Positions 18,311 to 26,706 of a DNA stretch of 64,000 bases are shown here, one piece after another. The stretch covers positions 40,529-104,528 of the forward strand of contig SVGP01000009.1 of assembly GCA_015056255.1 (NCBI GenBank), read 5' to 3'. The notes below the pieces were generated by a model. The model did no database searches and had not been told where the DNA came from. It saw nothing but the letters and a program-made list of their open reading frames with translations. This stretch comes from Clostridiales bacterium (GTDB lineage Bacteria; Bacillota; Clostridia; Christensenellales; Aristaeellaceae). The translations under genes and the position numbers were made by a program. Positions within the stretch are counted from its first letter, which is position 1; every line of letters starts with the position of its first letter.

Positions 18311-18523
18311 ATGGATGCCGAAGCAAAGCAGATGTTTGACTTTTCTCTGGATGCGCTTCTTTTTCGGAAAAGGCTGATTAAACTGCTGAAGGAAGAAAAA
18401 CAAAACTTCGGCGCGACAGAGCTTGCAGACGACGCGCTGGAGCTTATCAATGCAGCGGGCGTGCAAACCCCGCCGCCCAAAGAGGACGAAGCCCCCAAGG
18501 AGCTTCCCCCCATTCCGTGGTAA
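18311..18523 (+). CDS. 70-residue peptide heading the export operon; candidate precursor or regulator
   Basis: A small protein with AAAGGAG before its ATG. Residues 1-36 are helical and charged. Residues 37-50 read ELADDALELINAAG, close to the LxxExLxxVxGG end of double-glycine leaders but with AAG in place of GG. The last 20 residues are proline-rich and acidic and end in LPPIPW. It is the first gene of the operon, followed after 13 bases by a sigma factor and then by a peptide exporter. Two readings are possible: an exported precursor peptide, or a small partner of the sigma factor. I do not recognise it as a named family. Confidence 0.6.
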   Translation: MDAEAKQMFDFSLDALLFRKRLIKLLKEEKQNFGATELADDALELINAAGVQTPPPKEDEAPKELPPIPW

Positions 18524-18536
18524 AGAAGGAATTTTC

Positions 18537-19058
18537 ATGGGCAACAGCCAGAATCCGGTCACGATTGAGGAAGTCTACGAGCAATATTTCTCCGTAATCT
18601 ACAACTATGTATATTACAAGCTTCTCAACCGCGAAAACAGCGAAGACATCGTAAGTCAGGTTTTTCTCAAGGTGCTTAAAAATCTGCACCTGTTCGACCC
18701 CGAAAAGGCGTCGATGAAAACCTGGCTTTTTCGTATTACCGATCATGCGCTGATCGATTTTTACAGAAAACAAAAGCCGGGGGGAAGCTTCGACGACGAA
18801 GAGGCGGGATTTGAAAACATCCTGTCCGTCGATTTTGATGAGGAGTATGACCGCATCGTCAATCCTAAGCGCAGAATGCTTCTGGAGGCGTTAAAAACCC
18901 TTCCGGAGCGGGACCGCATGTTCATCTATTACAAGTATTTTCTGAACATTACCAACCGCGAAATCGCCCAGCGCCTGATGATGAATGAAAACACGGTGTC
19001 CGCCGTGATGGCGCGGGCAAGGAACAAGCTGAAGCTGATTTTGCAGGATCAAATATAG
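18537..19058 (+). CDS. Sigma-70 family (ECF-like) RNA polymerase sigma factor
   Basis: A 173-residue sigma factor with region 2 (EVYEQYFSVIYNYVYYKL, then EDIVSQVFLKVLKNL and TWLFRITDHALIDFYRKQ) and region 4 (LPERDRMFIYYKYFLNITNREIAQRLMMNENTV). The two-domain layout and length fit ECF-like factors. ATG at 18537 has GAAGGA upstream. No zinc-binding anti-sigma factor follows; the upstream 70-residue peptide is the only small partner in the operon. Its place between that peptide and the exporter suggests it controls the peptide system. Confidence 0.88.
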   Translation: MGNSQNPVTIEEVYEQYFSVIYNYVYYKLLNRENSEDIVSQVFLKVLKNLHLFDPEKASMKTWLFRITDHALIDFYRKQKPGGSFDDEEAGFENILSVDFDEEYDRIVNPKRRMLLEALKTLPERDRMFIYYKYFLNITNREIAQRLMMNENTVSAVMARARNKLKLILQDQI

Positions 19059-19091
19059 ATTAGGTCAAAATTGGGAAAGGGGCAGTCACAA

Positions 19092-19598
19092 ATGCAAAAC
19101 AACCTTTTTAAAAAGTCCAGCATGGAAAGGATCACATCTCCCGAAAAGCTCAACGATTTTATCAAGGTGTCCAATCCCACCAGCTGGATGATCCTTGGTA
19201 TGGCGCTCGCGATTATTTTGGGACTTTTGTGTTGGGGCATCTTTGGAAGCCTGAATGAAAGCGTAATGTTCAACGGCCATATGAAGGAAGAAAAGCTTTA
19301 CTGCTATGCAAACGGAAATCTTGCCGATCAGCTCGAAGCCGGCATGCCGGCTACCATCACGCCCCAGGGCTCCGGCGAAACCTTTGAGGGCCGCATCGTA
19401 ACCGTTGCCGAGCATCCTCTTTCCTATGACGAGGCGACGCGCGGCATCACCTCGGACTATATCCTTTCATCTCTCGGTCTCACCGGCTGGAATATCGCCG
19501 TAGTCGTGGAAAGCGACGCGCCTTTGTATGAGGGCGTTGTATACACCGTATCCGTTGTCACCGACACCTATCGCCCGATTGAGATGGTATTCCGTTAA
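19092..19598 (+). CDS. Short NHLM-type secretion protein (HlyD-like)
   Basis: A 168-residue protein. The N-terminus (LFKKSSMERITSPEKLNDFI, then a transmembrane helix at about 33-55 ending in WGIFGSL) matches the conserved start of NHLM bacteriocin secretion proteins. The rest is a small beta-rich domain. Full HlyD-like adaptors are about 400 residues and carry lipoyl and long coiled-coil arms, which are absent here; that would suit a cell without an outer membrane. ATG at 19092 with AAAGGGG upstream. It is followed after 14 bases by the peptidase transporter. Confidence 0.78.
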   Translation: MQNNLFKKSSMERITSPEKLNDFIKVSNPTSWMILGMALAIILGLLCWGIFGSLNESVMFNGHMKEEKLYCYANGNLADQLEAGMPATITPQGSGETFEGRIVTVAEHPLSYDEATRGITSDYILSSLGLTGWNIAVVVESDAPLYEGVVYTVSVVTDTYRPIEMVFR

Positions 19599-19612
19599 GG
19601 AGAGAAAAGCAG

Positions 19613-21808
19613 ATGAAAAAGCAAAAGTACGCAAAGGTGCCGGTCATCATGCAGATGGAAGCGCTGGAATGCGGCGCTGCGAGTCTTACCATGATTCTGG
19701 CTTATTACGGAAAATGGCTGACGCTGGAACAGACAAGAGTCGACTGCGGCGTTTCCCGCGACGGCTCCTCCGCCAAAAACATTCTGAAGGCCGCGCGCAA
19801 TTACGGTATGGAGGCCAAGGGCTTCCGCTGCGATACCTCCGTTCTGGACACCGCCGAAACGCCGTGCATACTGCACTGGGGTTTTAATCACTTTGTCGTG
19901 TTCTGCGGCTTTGACAATAAGGGCAGAGCCGTTATCAACGACCCCGCGCGCGGAACGGTGCGCGTGTCGAAGGAAGAGCTCGACCGCGAGTTTACCGGCA
20001 TTTACTTATCCATGAAGCCGGGTGAAAACTTTGAAAAGGGCGGAAAGCCCAAGAGCGTCATTCCCTTCGCCAAAGCCCGCCTTCAGGGCACGGCTCCGGC
20101 CATCGCCTTTATCATTCTGACTACCCTGATCACGGCAATTGTCAATCTCATCTATCCTGTCTTTGGCCAGGTATTTATGGATAAGCTGCTTGTGGGGCTG
20201 AACGCCGAGTGGCTGTATCCGTTTTTGGGCATGATGGCCGCCGTCGTATTGGTTCAGGCGGTTGTTGGTCTTGCCAAGGCCATCTACATTACCAAGGTCG
20301 AAGGCAAGCTGGCCATCGTTTCCTCCTCGACGTTTATGTGGCATGTTCTTCGCCTGCCGGTCGAGTTTTTCTCTCAGCGCATGGCGGGCGACGTGGCGGA
20401 AAGGCAGGACTCCAACGAGGGCATCGCAGCCACGCTCATCAAAGAGCTGGGCCCGGTCGTGATCAACCTCATTATGCTTGTATTGTATCTGATCATCATG
20501 CTGCGCTACAGCGTGCTTCTGACGCTGGTTTGCGTTTTCTCCATCGGCATCAACCTGTGGCTCAATCAGATTGCGCTTAACAAGCGCATCAACATCAGCC
20601 GCGTGCGTATGCGCGACAGCGGAAAGCTCTACGGCGCAACCGTTGCCGGCATCGAAATGATCGAGACCATCAAAGCCTCCGGCGCGGAAAACGGCTACTT
20701 TGAGCGCTGGGCGGGCTATTCCGCCGCGGTCAACGCCGCCGATGTAGACGGCATGAAGCTGGACCGCGTATGGGACACTCTGCCTTCGCTCGTTCGGTCT
20801 TTTTCCGAAATCGCCATTTTGATGCTGAGCGCGCTTCTGATTATCAACGGTCAGTACACCGTCGGTATGCTTTTGGCGTTTCAGAGCTTTATGCATTCTT
20901 TCCTCGTTCCTGTATATGAGCTGATGGACGTTTCCAAATCCGTTCAGGAAATGAAAACCTCGATGGAGCGCATCGAGGACGTAATGAGCTACAAGCCCGA
21001 CGTTGAATTCCAGGATCTTCCCGAGGAAGAAGAGAAAAAGGAGGAGGACGATTTCGATCCCTTCGGCGCGGACGACGCCTATTCCAAGCTATCCGGCGAA
21101 GTGGTTTTGAAAAACGTCACCTTCGGCTATTCCCGCCTTGGCAATCCCCTGATCAAGGACTTTTCCATGACCGTAAAGCCCGGCTCCCGCGTAGCCTTTG
21201 TCGGCTCCTCCGGCTGCGGCAAGTCCACCCTTGCCAAGCTTATATCCGGCCTCTATCAGCCGTGGGAGGGCGAAATCCTCTTTGACGGAAAGCCCATCAA
21301 GGACATTCCGCGCGAGGTATTTACGGGCTCTCTGGCGGTTGTCGATCAGGATATCACGCTTTATGAAGACACCATCAACGCAAACATCAAGATGTGGGAT
21401 AACACAATTGAAGATTTCGAAATGATTCTGGCGGCAAGGGACGCGCAGATTCACGAAGACATCATGATCCGTGACGGCGGCTACAGCCACAAGCTTCTTG
21501 AGGGCGGAAAGGACTTTTCCGGCGGTCAGAGACAGCGATTCGAAATCGCCCGCGTGCTTGCGCAGGATCCCACCATCGTCGTCATGGACGAAGCCACCAG
21601 CGCCCTTGACGCAAAGACCGAATACAATGTGGTCGAAGCCATCAAAAACCGCGGCGTTACCTGCATCATCATCGCCCATCGCTTATCCACCATCCGCGAC
21701 TGCGACGAGATCATCGTCTTAAACCGCGGCGAGGTTGTGGAAAGAGGCACGCACGATGAGCTCATGGCGCTTGGCGGCTATTATACAACGCTGGTAACCA
21801 CAGAATAA
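19613..21808 (+). CDS. NHLM-type peptidase-containing ABC transporter (C39)
   Basis: A 731-residue transporter that should cleave a leader after a Gly-Gly-type site and export the peptide. The N-terminal C39 protease has its catalytic Cys20 in QMEALECGAASL, His93 in HWGFNHFVVF and Asp110 in NDPARG. Transmembrane helices cover about 160-430. The ATPase has Walker A GSSGCGKST (about 530), the signature FSGGQRQR (about 634), Walker B VVMDEAT and H-loop IIAHRLST. An acidic linker (about 465-485) precedes the ATPase. All catalytic residues are present. It is the key gene for reading this operon as a peptide export system. Confidence 0.92.
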   Translation: MKKQKYAKVPVIMQMEALECGAASLTMILAYYGKWLTLEQTRVDCGVSRDGSSAKNILKAARNYGMEAKGFRCDTSVLDTAETPCILHWGFNHFVVFCGFDNKGRAVINDPARGTVRVSKEELDREFTGIYLSMKPGENFEKGGKPKSVIPFAKARLQGTAPAIAFIILTTLITAIVNLIYPVFGQVFMDKLLVGLNAEWLYPFLGMMAAVVLVQAVVGLAKAIYITKVEGKLAIVSSSTFMWHVLRLPVEFFSQRMAGDVAERQDSNEGIAATLIKELGPVVINLIMLVLYLIIMLRYSVLLTLVCVFSIGINLWLNQIALNKRINISRVRMRDSGKLYGATVAGIEMIETIKASGAENGYFERWAGYSAAVNAADVDGMKLDRVWDTLPSLVRSFSEIAILMLSALLIINGQYTVGMLLAFQSFMHSFLVPVYELMDVSKSVQEMKTSMERIEDVMSYKPDVEFQDLPEEEEKKEEDDFDPFGADDAYSKLSGEVVLKNVTFGYSRLGNPLIKDFSMTVKPGSRVAFVGSSGCGKSTLAKLISGLYQPWEGEILFDGKPIKDIPREVFTGSLAVVDQDITLYEDTINANIKMWDNTIEDFEMILAARDAQIHEDIMIRDGGYSHKLLEGGKDFSGGQRQRFEIARVLAQDPTIVVMDEATSALDAKTEYNVVEAIKNRGVTCIIIAHRLSTIRDCDEIIVLNRGEVVERGTHDELMALGGYYTTLVTTE

Positions 21809-21823
21809 GAAAGGAGGACGATT

Positions 21824-24022
21824 ATGAGTTGGTTTGACGAGCAAATAAAATCCCGTATCCGAAACGACCAGCAAAGCCTGGAAGGCTCCTTTGTTCAATT
21901 GTCCTCCGTTGTTATGGGCGCTTCCGTCATCAATCAGGCGCTCAAAAACGACCGCGACAAGGCTGAAAACGCCATTGAAGACATTTTAAGCTTTTACCAC
22001 GTGCCAAAGGTCGAGGTGCCCGCCTCGATTACGGACGTAGAAGAAATTCTGGAATTTCTGCTTCGCCCCTCCGGCATCATGCGAAGAAAGGTCGAATTGA
22101 CCGACGACTGGTATAAAAGCGGCATCGGCGCGCTGCTTGGTCAGACCACGGACGGCGACGTCATCGCGCTGATTCCCGACGGCATTACGGGCTACCGCTT
22201 TATCGACTATAAAACAGGCAAAACCGTAAAGGTCACCGCCCGCAACAAGCACCTGATTCAGCCCGAGGCGATGTGCTTTTATAAGCCCCTGCCCCTTAAG
22301 TCCATCGGCATCAAGGATCTCATCCTGTATATCCTGGGGACGCTTTCAAAGTTCGATTTTATCCTGATCGCGCTTGCAACGCTTGCAGTTTCCTTGATCG
22401 GCATGCTCATGCCCGAGATCAATAATCTTCTGTTTTCCGAGGTAATCCCCAGCGGAAACGCTGCGCTTGTACTTCCGATGGCCTGCATGCTGATCGGCGT
22501 TACGATTTCTTCCTCAATGGCGTCTCTTGTCAAAACCACGCTTTTGAGCCGCATCACGACCAAGATGAACACCGCCGTGTCGGCGGCGGCGTTTGGAAGG
22601 CTCATGTCCCTTCCCGTGTCGTTTTTTAAAGGTTATTCCTCCGGCGAACTCTCCAAGCGATTAAACGGCGTCACCCAGCTGTGCGGCATGCTGGTTGAAA
22701 CCTTCCTGACGACGGGTCTGAACAGCCTTTTCTCCCTCGTTTATATCGGCCAAATTTTCTCCTATGCGCCTTCTCTTGCCGTTCCGGCCATCGCAATTAT
22801 CCTAATCACGCTGGTTCTGTCTATCGCCTCCGTCTTTACGCGCCTTGGCATTCTCACCCAGTCCATGAACGCAAGCGCGAAGCTTTCCGGTTTAACGTAC
22901 GGCCTTTTCAGCGGCGTACAGAAGATCAAGCTTTCCGGCGCAGAAAAAAGAGCCTTCACCCAGTGGGCCAAGGGCTATCAGCCCTACGCGGCGGCAAACT
23001 ACGCGCTGCCCGTACGCGTGCATCTGGTCTCCACGCTGCCCTCCATTGTCGCGATGATCGGAACCATCATCTTCTACTTCTCTGCTGTAACCAGCTCCAT
23101 TTCGCCCGCCGATTACATGGCCTTCAACACCGCCTACGGTATGCTGGCATCCTCCATCGGCATGCTGGCGACCATCGCGTTCTCCATCGCGCGTATCAAG
23201 CCTACGCTGGATCTGATCAACCCCATCTTAAAGACCGCGCCGGAGGTTGCGCAGAACAAGCGTGTTGTTGAAAAAATCAGCGGCTCGATCGAGCTTAACA
23301 ACGTAAGCTTCCGCTATTCCCCGGACACGCCCCTGATCATCGACAATCTGTCCCTCAAGATCAAAAGCGGCCAGTATGTCGCCATCGTCGGAAAAACCGG
23401 CTGCGGAAAAAGCACGCTCATGCGCCTGATTTTGGGCTTTGAAACCCCGCAGAAGGGCGCCATCTACTACGATGGCAAGGATCTGACCAGTCTGGATCTG
23501 AAATCCCTTCGCCGCAAAATTGGCGTTGTTATGCAAAACGGCAAGCTCTTTCAGGGCGATATCTATTCAAACATCGCCGTTTCCGCGCCGGGTCTCACAG
23601 CTGAAGGCGCGATGAAAGCCGCCGAAGCCGCCGGTATGGCGGACGACATCAAAAACATGCCCATGGGTCTTCATACCATCATCTCCGAAGGCGGCGGCGG
23701 TATCTCGGGCGGACAGAGACAGCGCCTGTTAATCGCGCGCGCCATCGCCCCCAAGCCCAAGATCCTCATGTTCGACGAAGCCACTTCCGCCCTCGACAAC
23801 CTCACGCAGAAGCAGGTTTCCGAGTCCCTCGACAACCTCAAGTGCACCCGCATCGTGATTGCGCACAGACTGTCCACCATCCGTCAGTGCGACCGCATCA
23901 TCGTGCTGGACAAGGGGCATATCGTCGAAGACGGCACCTACGATCAGTTGATCAAGCAGGACGGCTTCTTCGCAGAACTCGTCGCCCGCCAGAGGCTGGA
24001 CGTAAATCCTGAAGCCGAATAA
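21824..24022 (+). CDS. NHLM-type second ABC transporter (permease/ATPase)
   Basis: A 732-residue partner of the C39 transporter. The N-terminal 160 residues are soluble and lack protease residues, as in the second NHLM transporter. Transmembrane helices follow (about 170-430). The ATPase has Walker A GKTGCGKST (about 523-531), the signature ISGGQRQR (about 627) and Walker B ILMFDEATS. The gene starts 15 bases after the previous stop with AAGGAGG. The pair probably forms a heterodimer. A terminator closes the operon. Confidence 0.9.
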   Translation: MSWFDEQIKSRIRNDQQSLEGSFVQLSSVVMGASVINQALKNDRDKAENAIEDILSFYHVPKVEVPASITDVEEILEFLLRPSGIMRRKVELTDDWYKSGIGALLGQTTDGDVIALIPDGITGYRFIDYKTGKTVKVTARNKHLIQPEAMCFYKPLPLKSIGIKDLILYILGTLSKFDFILIALATLAVSLIGMLMPEINNLLFSEVIPSGNAALVLPMACMLIGVTISSSMASLVKTTLLSRITTKMNTAVSAAAFGRLMSLPVSFFKGYSSGELSKRLNGVTQLCGMLVETFLTTGLNSLFSLVYIGQIFSYAPSLAVPAIAIILITLVLSIASVFTRLGILTQSMNASAKLSGLTYGLFSGVQKIKLSGAEKRAFTQWAKGYQPYAAANYALPVRVHLVSTLPSIVAMIGTIIFYFSAVTSSISPADYMAFNTAYGMLASSIGMLATIAFSIARIKPTLDLINPILKTAPEVAQNKRVVEKISGSIELNNVSFRYSPDTPLIIDNLSLKIKSGQYVAIVGKTGCGKSTLMRLILGFETPQKGAIYYDGKDLTSLDLKSLRRKIGVVMQNGKLFQGDIYSNIAVSAPGLTAEGAMKAAEAAGMADDIKNMPMGLHTIISEGGGGISGGQRQRLLIARAIAPKPKILMFDEATSALDNLTQKQVSESLDNLKCTRIVIAHRLSTIRQCDRIIVLDKGHIVEDGTYDQLIKQDGFFAELVARQRLDVNPEAE

Positions 24023-24034
24023 TATTTCTAAAAC

Positions 24035-24068
24035 ACAGGAGCCGTCGCAAAAACGCGACGGCTCCTGT
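24035..24068. terminator. Terminator between the export operon and the EamA gene
   Basis: ACAGGAGCCGTCGC and GCGACGGCTCCTGT form a 14-bp perfect stem between convergent genes. The T tracts on both sides are short. Confidence 0.8.
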
Positions 24069-24088
24069 TCATATTTGGGGGATGACGA

Positions 24089-25003
24089 TTATTCGCCTTC
24101 GATCACAGCCAGCATCAGAACGCCCACGATGATGATGAAAATAAACGCATACTGCTTTTTCGAAAGCTTTTCCTTTAAGAAAATGCGGGAAAGAACCAGC
24201 GATACCACGCACACAGAGGAGATAATGGGCGCGGCAATCGCGCCGTTATCGCTCATGGCGTACACGTAAGTCAGCTGGCCTGCGGTCTCGCAGACGGCGG
24301 CGAGAGCCTTGTCCTTCTGCTTGATGAGACCGCCGAACTTTTCGCCCTTCAGCTTCATAAAGATGTACATTACAAGACCGACAATGGCAAAGGACAGTTC
24401 GTACGAAACGTTTGCGACAAGCTCGATGCTCTCTTCGGTCACGCCGATCAAGGGGCTGGTTTCCATTTCGAGGAAATAGATGTCCAACACGCATCCCACC
24501 GCATCGATGAATGCATACAAAAACGGCATGCAGAAGGCGATCACGGCCAGCTTTTTGCCCAGACGCTTCTGCCTTAAATGGTCGCCGCTGTTTTCAAGAT
24601 AGCCAACGCCCACAACGCCCACGGTGATGATCAGAATGGCAATGCCCACTGGCAGGGAAATGGCCTCGCCCAGGAAAACCATGCATAAAAGCGCGCACAG
24701 CGCGCCGGATGTGTTTTCAATGGGATCGGAAATCGATTCCTCGATAAAGCGCATGCCGAAGAAGGAAAACGCCATCGAAAGAATGTAACACGCGGACACG
24801 GGCAGATAAACAATCAGGTTCATAGGATCGTAAGTAAAATCGCCCGTCAAAAGCGTGTACACCGCATGAAGCCCCATCACCGCGCCGACCGCGACGCAGA
24901 TTTTCAGATGGCTGTATTTTTCTCTTTCCACCGCGCCTTTTTTATAAAACAGTTCCGCAAGACCCCATAAAAGGGTAGTCGCCAGGGTATAAACAAGCCA
25001 CAT
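24089..25003 (-). CDS. EamA/DMT superfamily transporter
   Basis: A 304-residue protein with about ten hydrophobic helices in two EamA halves (LLWGLAELFYKKGA at the start, FLKEKLSKKQYAFIFIIIVGV at the end). The family moves small metabolites; the substrate is not predictable. GGAGGG precedes the ATG. It is probably the last gene of the minus-strand group that begins at 28418, although 90 bases separate it from the cyclase gene. Confidence 0.8.
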   Translation of the reverse strand: MWLVYTLATTLLWGLAELFYKKGAVEREKYSHLKICVAVGAVMGLHAVYTLLTGDFTYDPMNLIVYLPVSACYILSMAFSFFGMRFIEESISDPIENTSGALCALLCMVFLGEAISLPVGIAILIITVGVVGVGYLENSGDHLRQKRLGKKLAVIAFCMPFLYAFIDAVGCVLDIYFLEMETSPLIGVTEESIELVANVSYELSFAIVGLVMYIFMKLKGEKFGGLIKQKDKALAAVCETAGQLTYVYAMSDNGAIAAPIISSVCVVSLVLSRIFLKEKLSKKQYAFIFIIIVGVLMLAVIEGE

Positions 25004-25093
25004 CGTATCGTCCCTCCAGTTCAGTATACCTGATTATACAATATTCAAGGCATTAATCCGTAACCGACCAATTAAGTTTCTACGCTGATTCGG

Positions 25094-25738
25094 TTATTCC
25101 GTCCATGCAACGGCGCGGATGGGCGAGCCGTCGGAGTTTTCGATTTTCAACGGGAAGCAGCTGAAATGAAACAGCCCCTCCGGGCACAGATCGAGATTTT
25201 TGAGGTTTTCGATGTTCACGATGTCCTTTTCCTTAAAAAGGCGGTTGTGGCGGGTAAGAGCCGTATCCGCAATCGGATCCAGCCCGATTACGTCAAAGCC
25301 GATGCCCTTGAACTTTCCTTCCATGATATAGGAAAGCACCTCATCGTCCACGCACGGATAATCGCCGAAATAGCCATCCATCCCCCATTTTTTATCCCAG
25401 CCGAGATTGAACAGAAGAAAATCGGCCTGTGACGGGAGAAGGCCGTATTTTTCAATCTCCTTCATGGTGATTTTGTCTCCCTCGTTTAAATGTCGAACAT
25501 CAATCACGATCGCACGCCCGATAAACTGGTCGATCGGAAACCGGTCCAGCGTTGTCCTTCCCGGATACAGGTGCGCTGGCGGATCCATATGGGTGCCGGT
25601 ATGCGTGAACATGCTGATTTTCGTTTCCTTGAAGCCGTCCTTTTCATAGCTGTTCGCAGGCGTAAACACCGGCTTTTCTGTGCCGGGGTATACAGGCATG
25701 TCGGGTGTAATGGGATGCGTTAAATCGATAACGGTCAT
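25094..25738 (-). CDS. Cyclase / kynurenine formamidase-like metal hydrolase
   Basis: A 214-residue cyclase-family (PF04199) hydrolase. The zinc motif HTGTHMDPPAH lies at residues 46-56, and the N-terminal DLTHPITPDMPVYPG is typical. Family members hydrolyse N-formylkynurenine or related amides and esters. No tryptophan-degradation gene is near, so a different substrate is likely. The ATG at 25738 has AGGAG in front. It follows a creatininase-family amidohydrolase, another metal amide hydrolase, so the two may act in one degradative route. Confidence 0.82.
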   Translation of the reverse strand: MTVIDLTHPITPDMPVYPGTEKPVFTPANSYEKDGFKETKISMFTHTGTHMDPPAHLYPGRTTLDRFPIDQFIGRAIVIDVRHLNEGDKITMKEIEKYGLLPSQADFLLFNLGWDKKWGMDGYFGDYPCVDDEVLSYIMEGKFKGIGFDVIGLDPIADTALTRHNRLFKEKDIVNIENLKNLDLCPEGLFHFSCFPLKIENSDGSPIRAVAWTE

Positions 25739-25810
25739 ATAAATACTCCTGTCCAATTGAGATTTAGAGGCTAAAATTTCTCTTTTCGGTTAAAGCGTTC
25801 TCAAACTCTG

Positions 25811-25840
25811 CCTCCCTTTACACAAGGGAGCCGTTTGGGG
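25811..25840. repeat. CTCCC hairpin repeat
   Basis: CTCCCTTTACACAAGGGAGCCG lies between the creatininase and cyclase genes. It belongs to the same loose family as the hairpins at 35811-35865 and 57847-57875. Confidence 0.5.
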
Positions 25841-25856
25841 GCAGATTTCCGTTGCT

Positions 25857-26654
25857 TCAAACGTTTCTTTTCCTGTTTTCAGGCAATTTCACCTTTGAGA
25901 ATTCCTTTTCGAATTCCACGATATAGTCCGCCATGGCGCACAGCATCTCTTTTCCCCATTCCTTATCTGCGCGGGAGGGAACGTCGCCCTTAAAGGAATG
26001 AACCAGCCAGCCGTTGTCTGAAATCTGCCTGATTTCGCGCGGCACCGTCACGGTCGCGCCTTTAAAGGAAATGTTCTGCCATGCGGCGTAAGGAAGGCTG
26101 TCTCCCAGATCGTTTTTGTATTTTTCGGGGAGGTTCAGGTATTCTTTTTTAATAAGGCTTTCGTCCACCGCCATGATCGCCGCGGTTTCCTCGCCGCCGC
26201 CGTGGCCGCCCGCCCATGCAGGGTTCAATTGTCCCGCCATCAGCCACCAGTTAAGGTTGGCCAGATACGCGCCCTTTCTGTACAGGTGGATACCGACGGC
26301 CTGAATCGCCGCGGTATTTCCGCCATGGCCGTTTAAAATGAGAAAGCGGCGGAAGCCATACTTGTAAAGCTCGTCCGTGATGGCTTTCAGCAGATGAATC
26401 AGTCCCTCCGTTCCGATGGAGACCGTGCCGGGAAAGCCCGAAAGATCGTCCGTCGCGCCGTAATTTACGGTGGGCGCGATCAAAAGATCGCTTTTTTCAT
26501 CAATCAGACGCGCAATTTCATCCGGAATCAGCGCGTCCGTGCCCAGCGGCATGTGAAGTCCATGGTTTTCAAGGCTTCCGACGGGAATCAGAATCGCGTC
26601 TTTCTTTTTCAGATATTCCTGAACATCCAATACGTTCATACGGCTTAAATACAT
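25857..26654 (-). CDS. Creatininase family protein
   Basis: A 265-residue metal-dependent amidohydrolase (PF02633). Conserved segments are PVGSLENHGLHMPLGTDAL (metal ligands Glu29, His31 and Asp40 by family analogy), NGHGGNTAA and GHGGGEETA. The family includes creatininase, and enzymes of riboflavin/F420 and mycofactocin pathways, so the name does not fix the substrate. AAAGGAG precedes the ATG. It lies between the PLC/GNAT fusion and the cyclase gene. Confidence 0.85.
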   Translation of the reverse strand: MYLSRMNVLDVQEYLKKKDAILIPVGSLENHGLHMPLGTDALIPDEIARLIDEKSDLLIAPTVNYGATDDLSGFPGTVSIGTEGLIHLLKAITDELYKYGFRRFLILNGHGGNTAAIQAVGIHLYRKGAYLANLNWWLMAGQLNPAWAGGHGGGEETAAIMAVDESLIKKEYLNLPEKYKNDLGDSLPYAAWQNISFKGATVTVPREIRQISDNGWLVHSFKGDVPSRADKEWGKEMLCAMADYIVEFEKEFSKVKLPENRKRNV

Positions 26655-26706
26655 GCTTTTTCTCCTTTAATATCCATCGTATTTCTCATTTCGGCTATTT
26701 TTTGCT

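Noticed and set aside
20006..20896. A 296-codon minus-strand frame
   Set aside because: It lies antisense within the C39 ABC transporter gene, is rich in His, Asn and Gln in a way typical of reverse-complement coding DNA, and has no recognisable domain.
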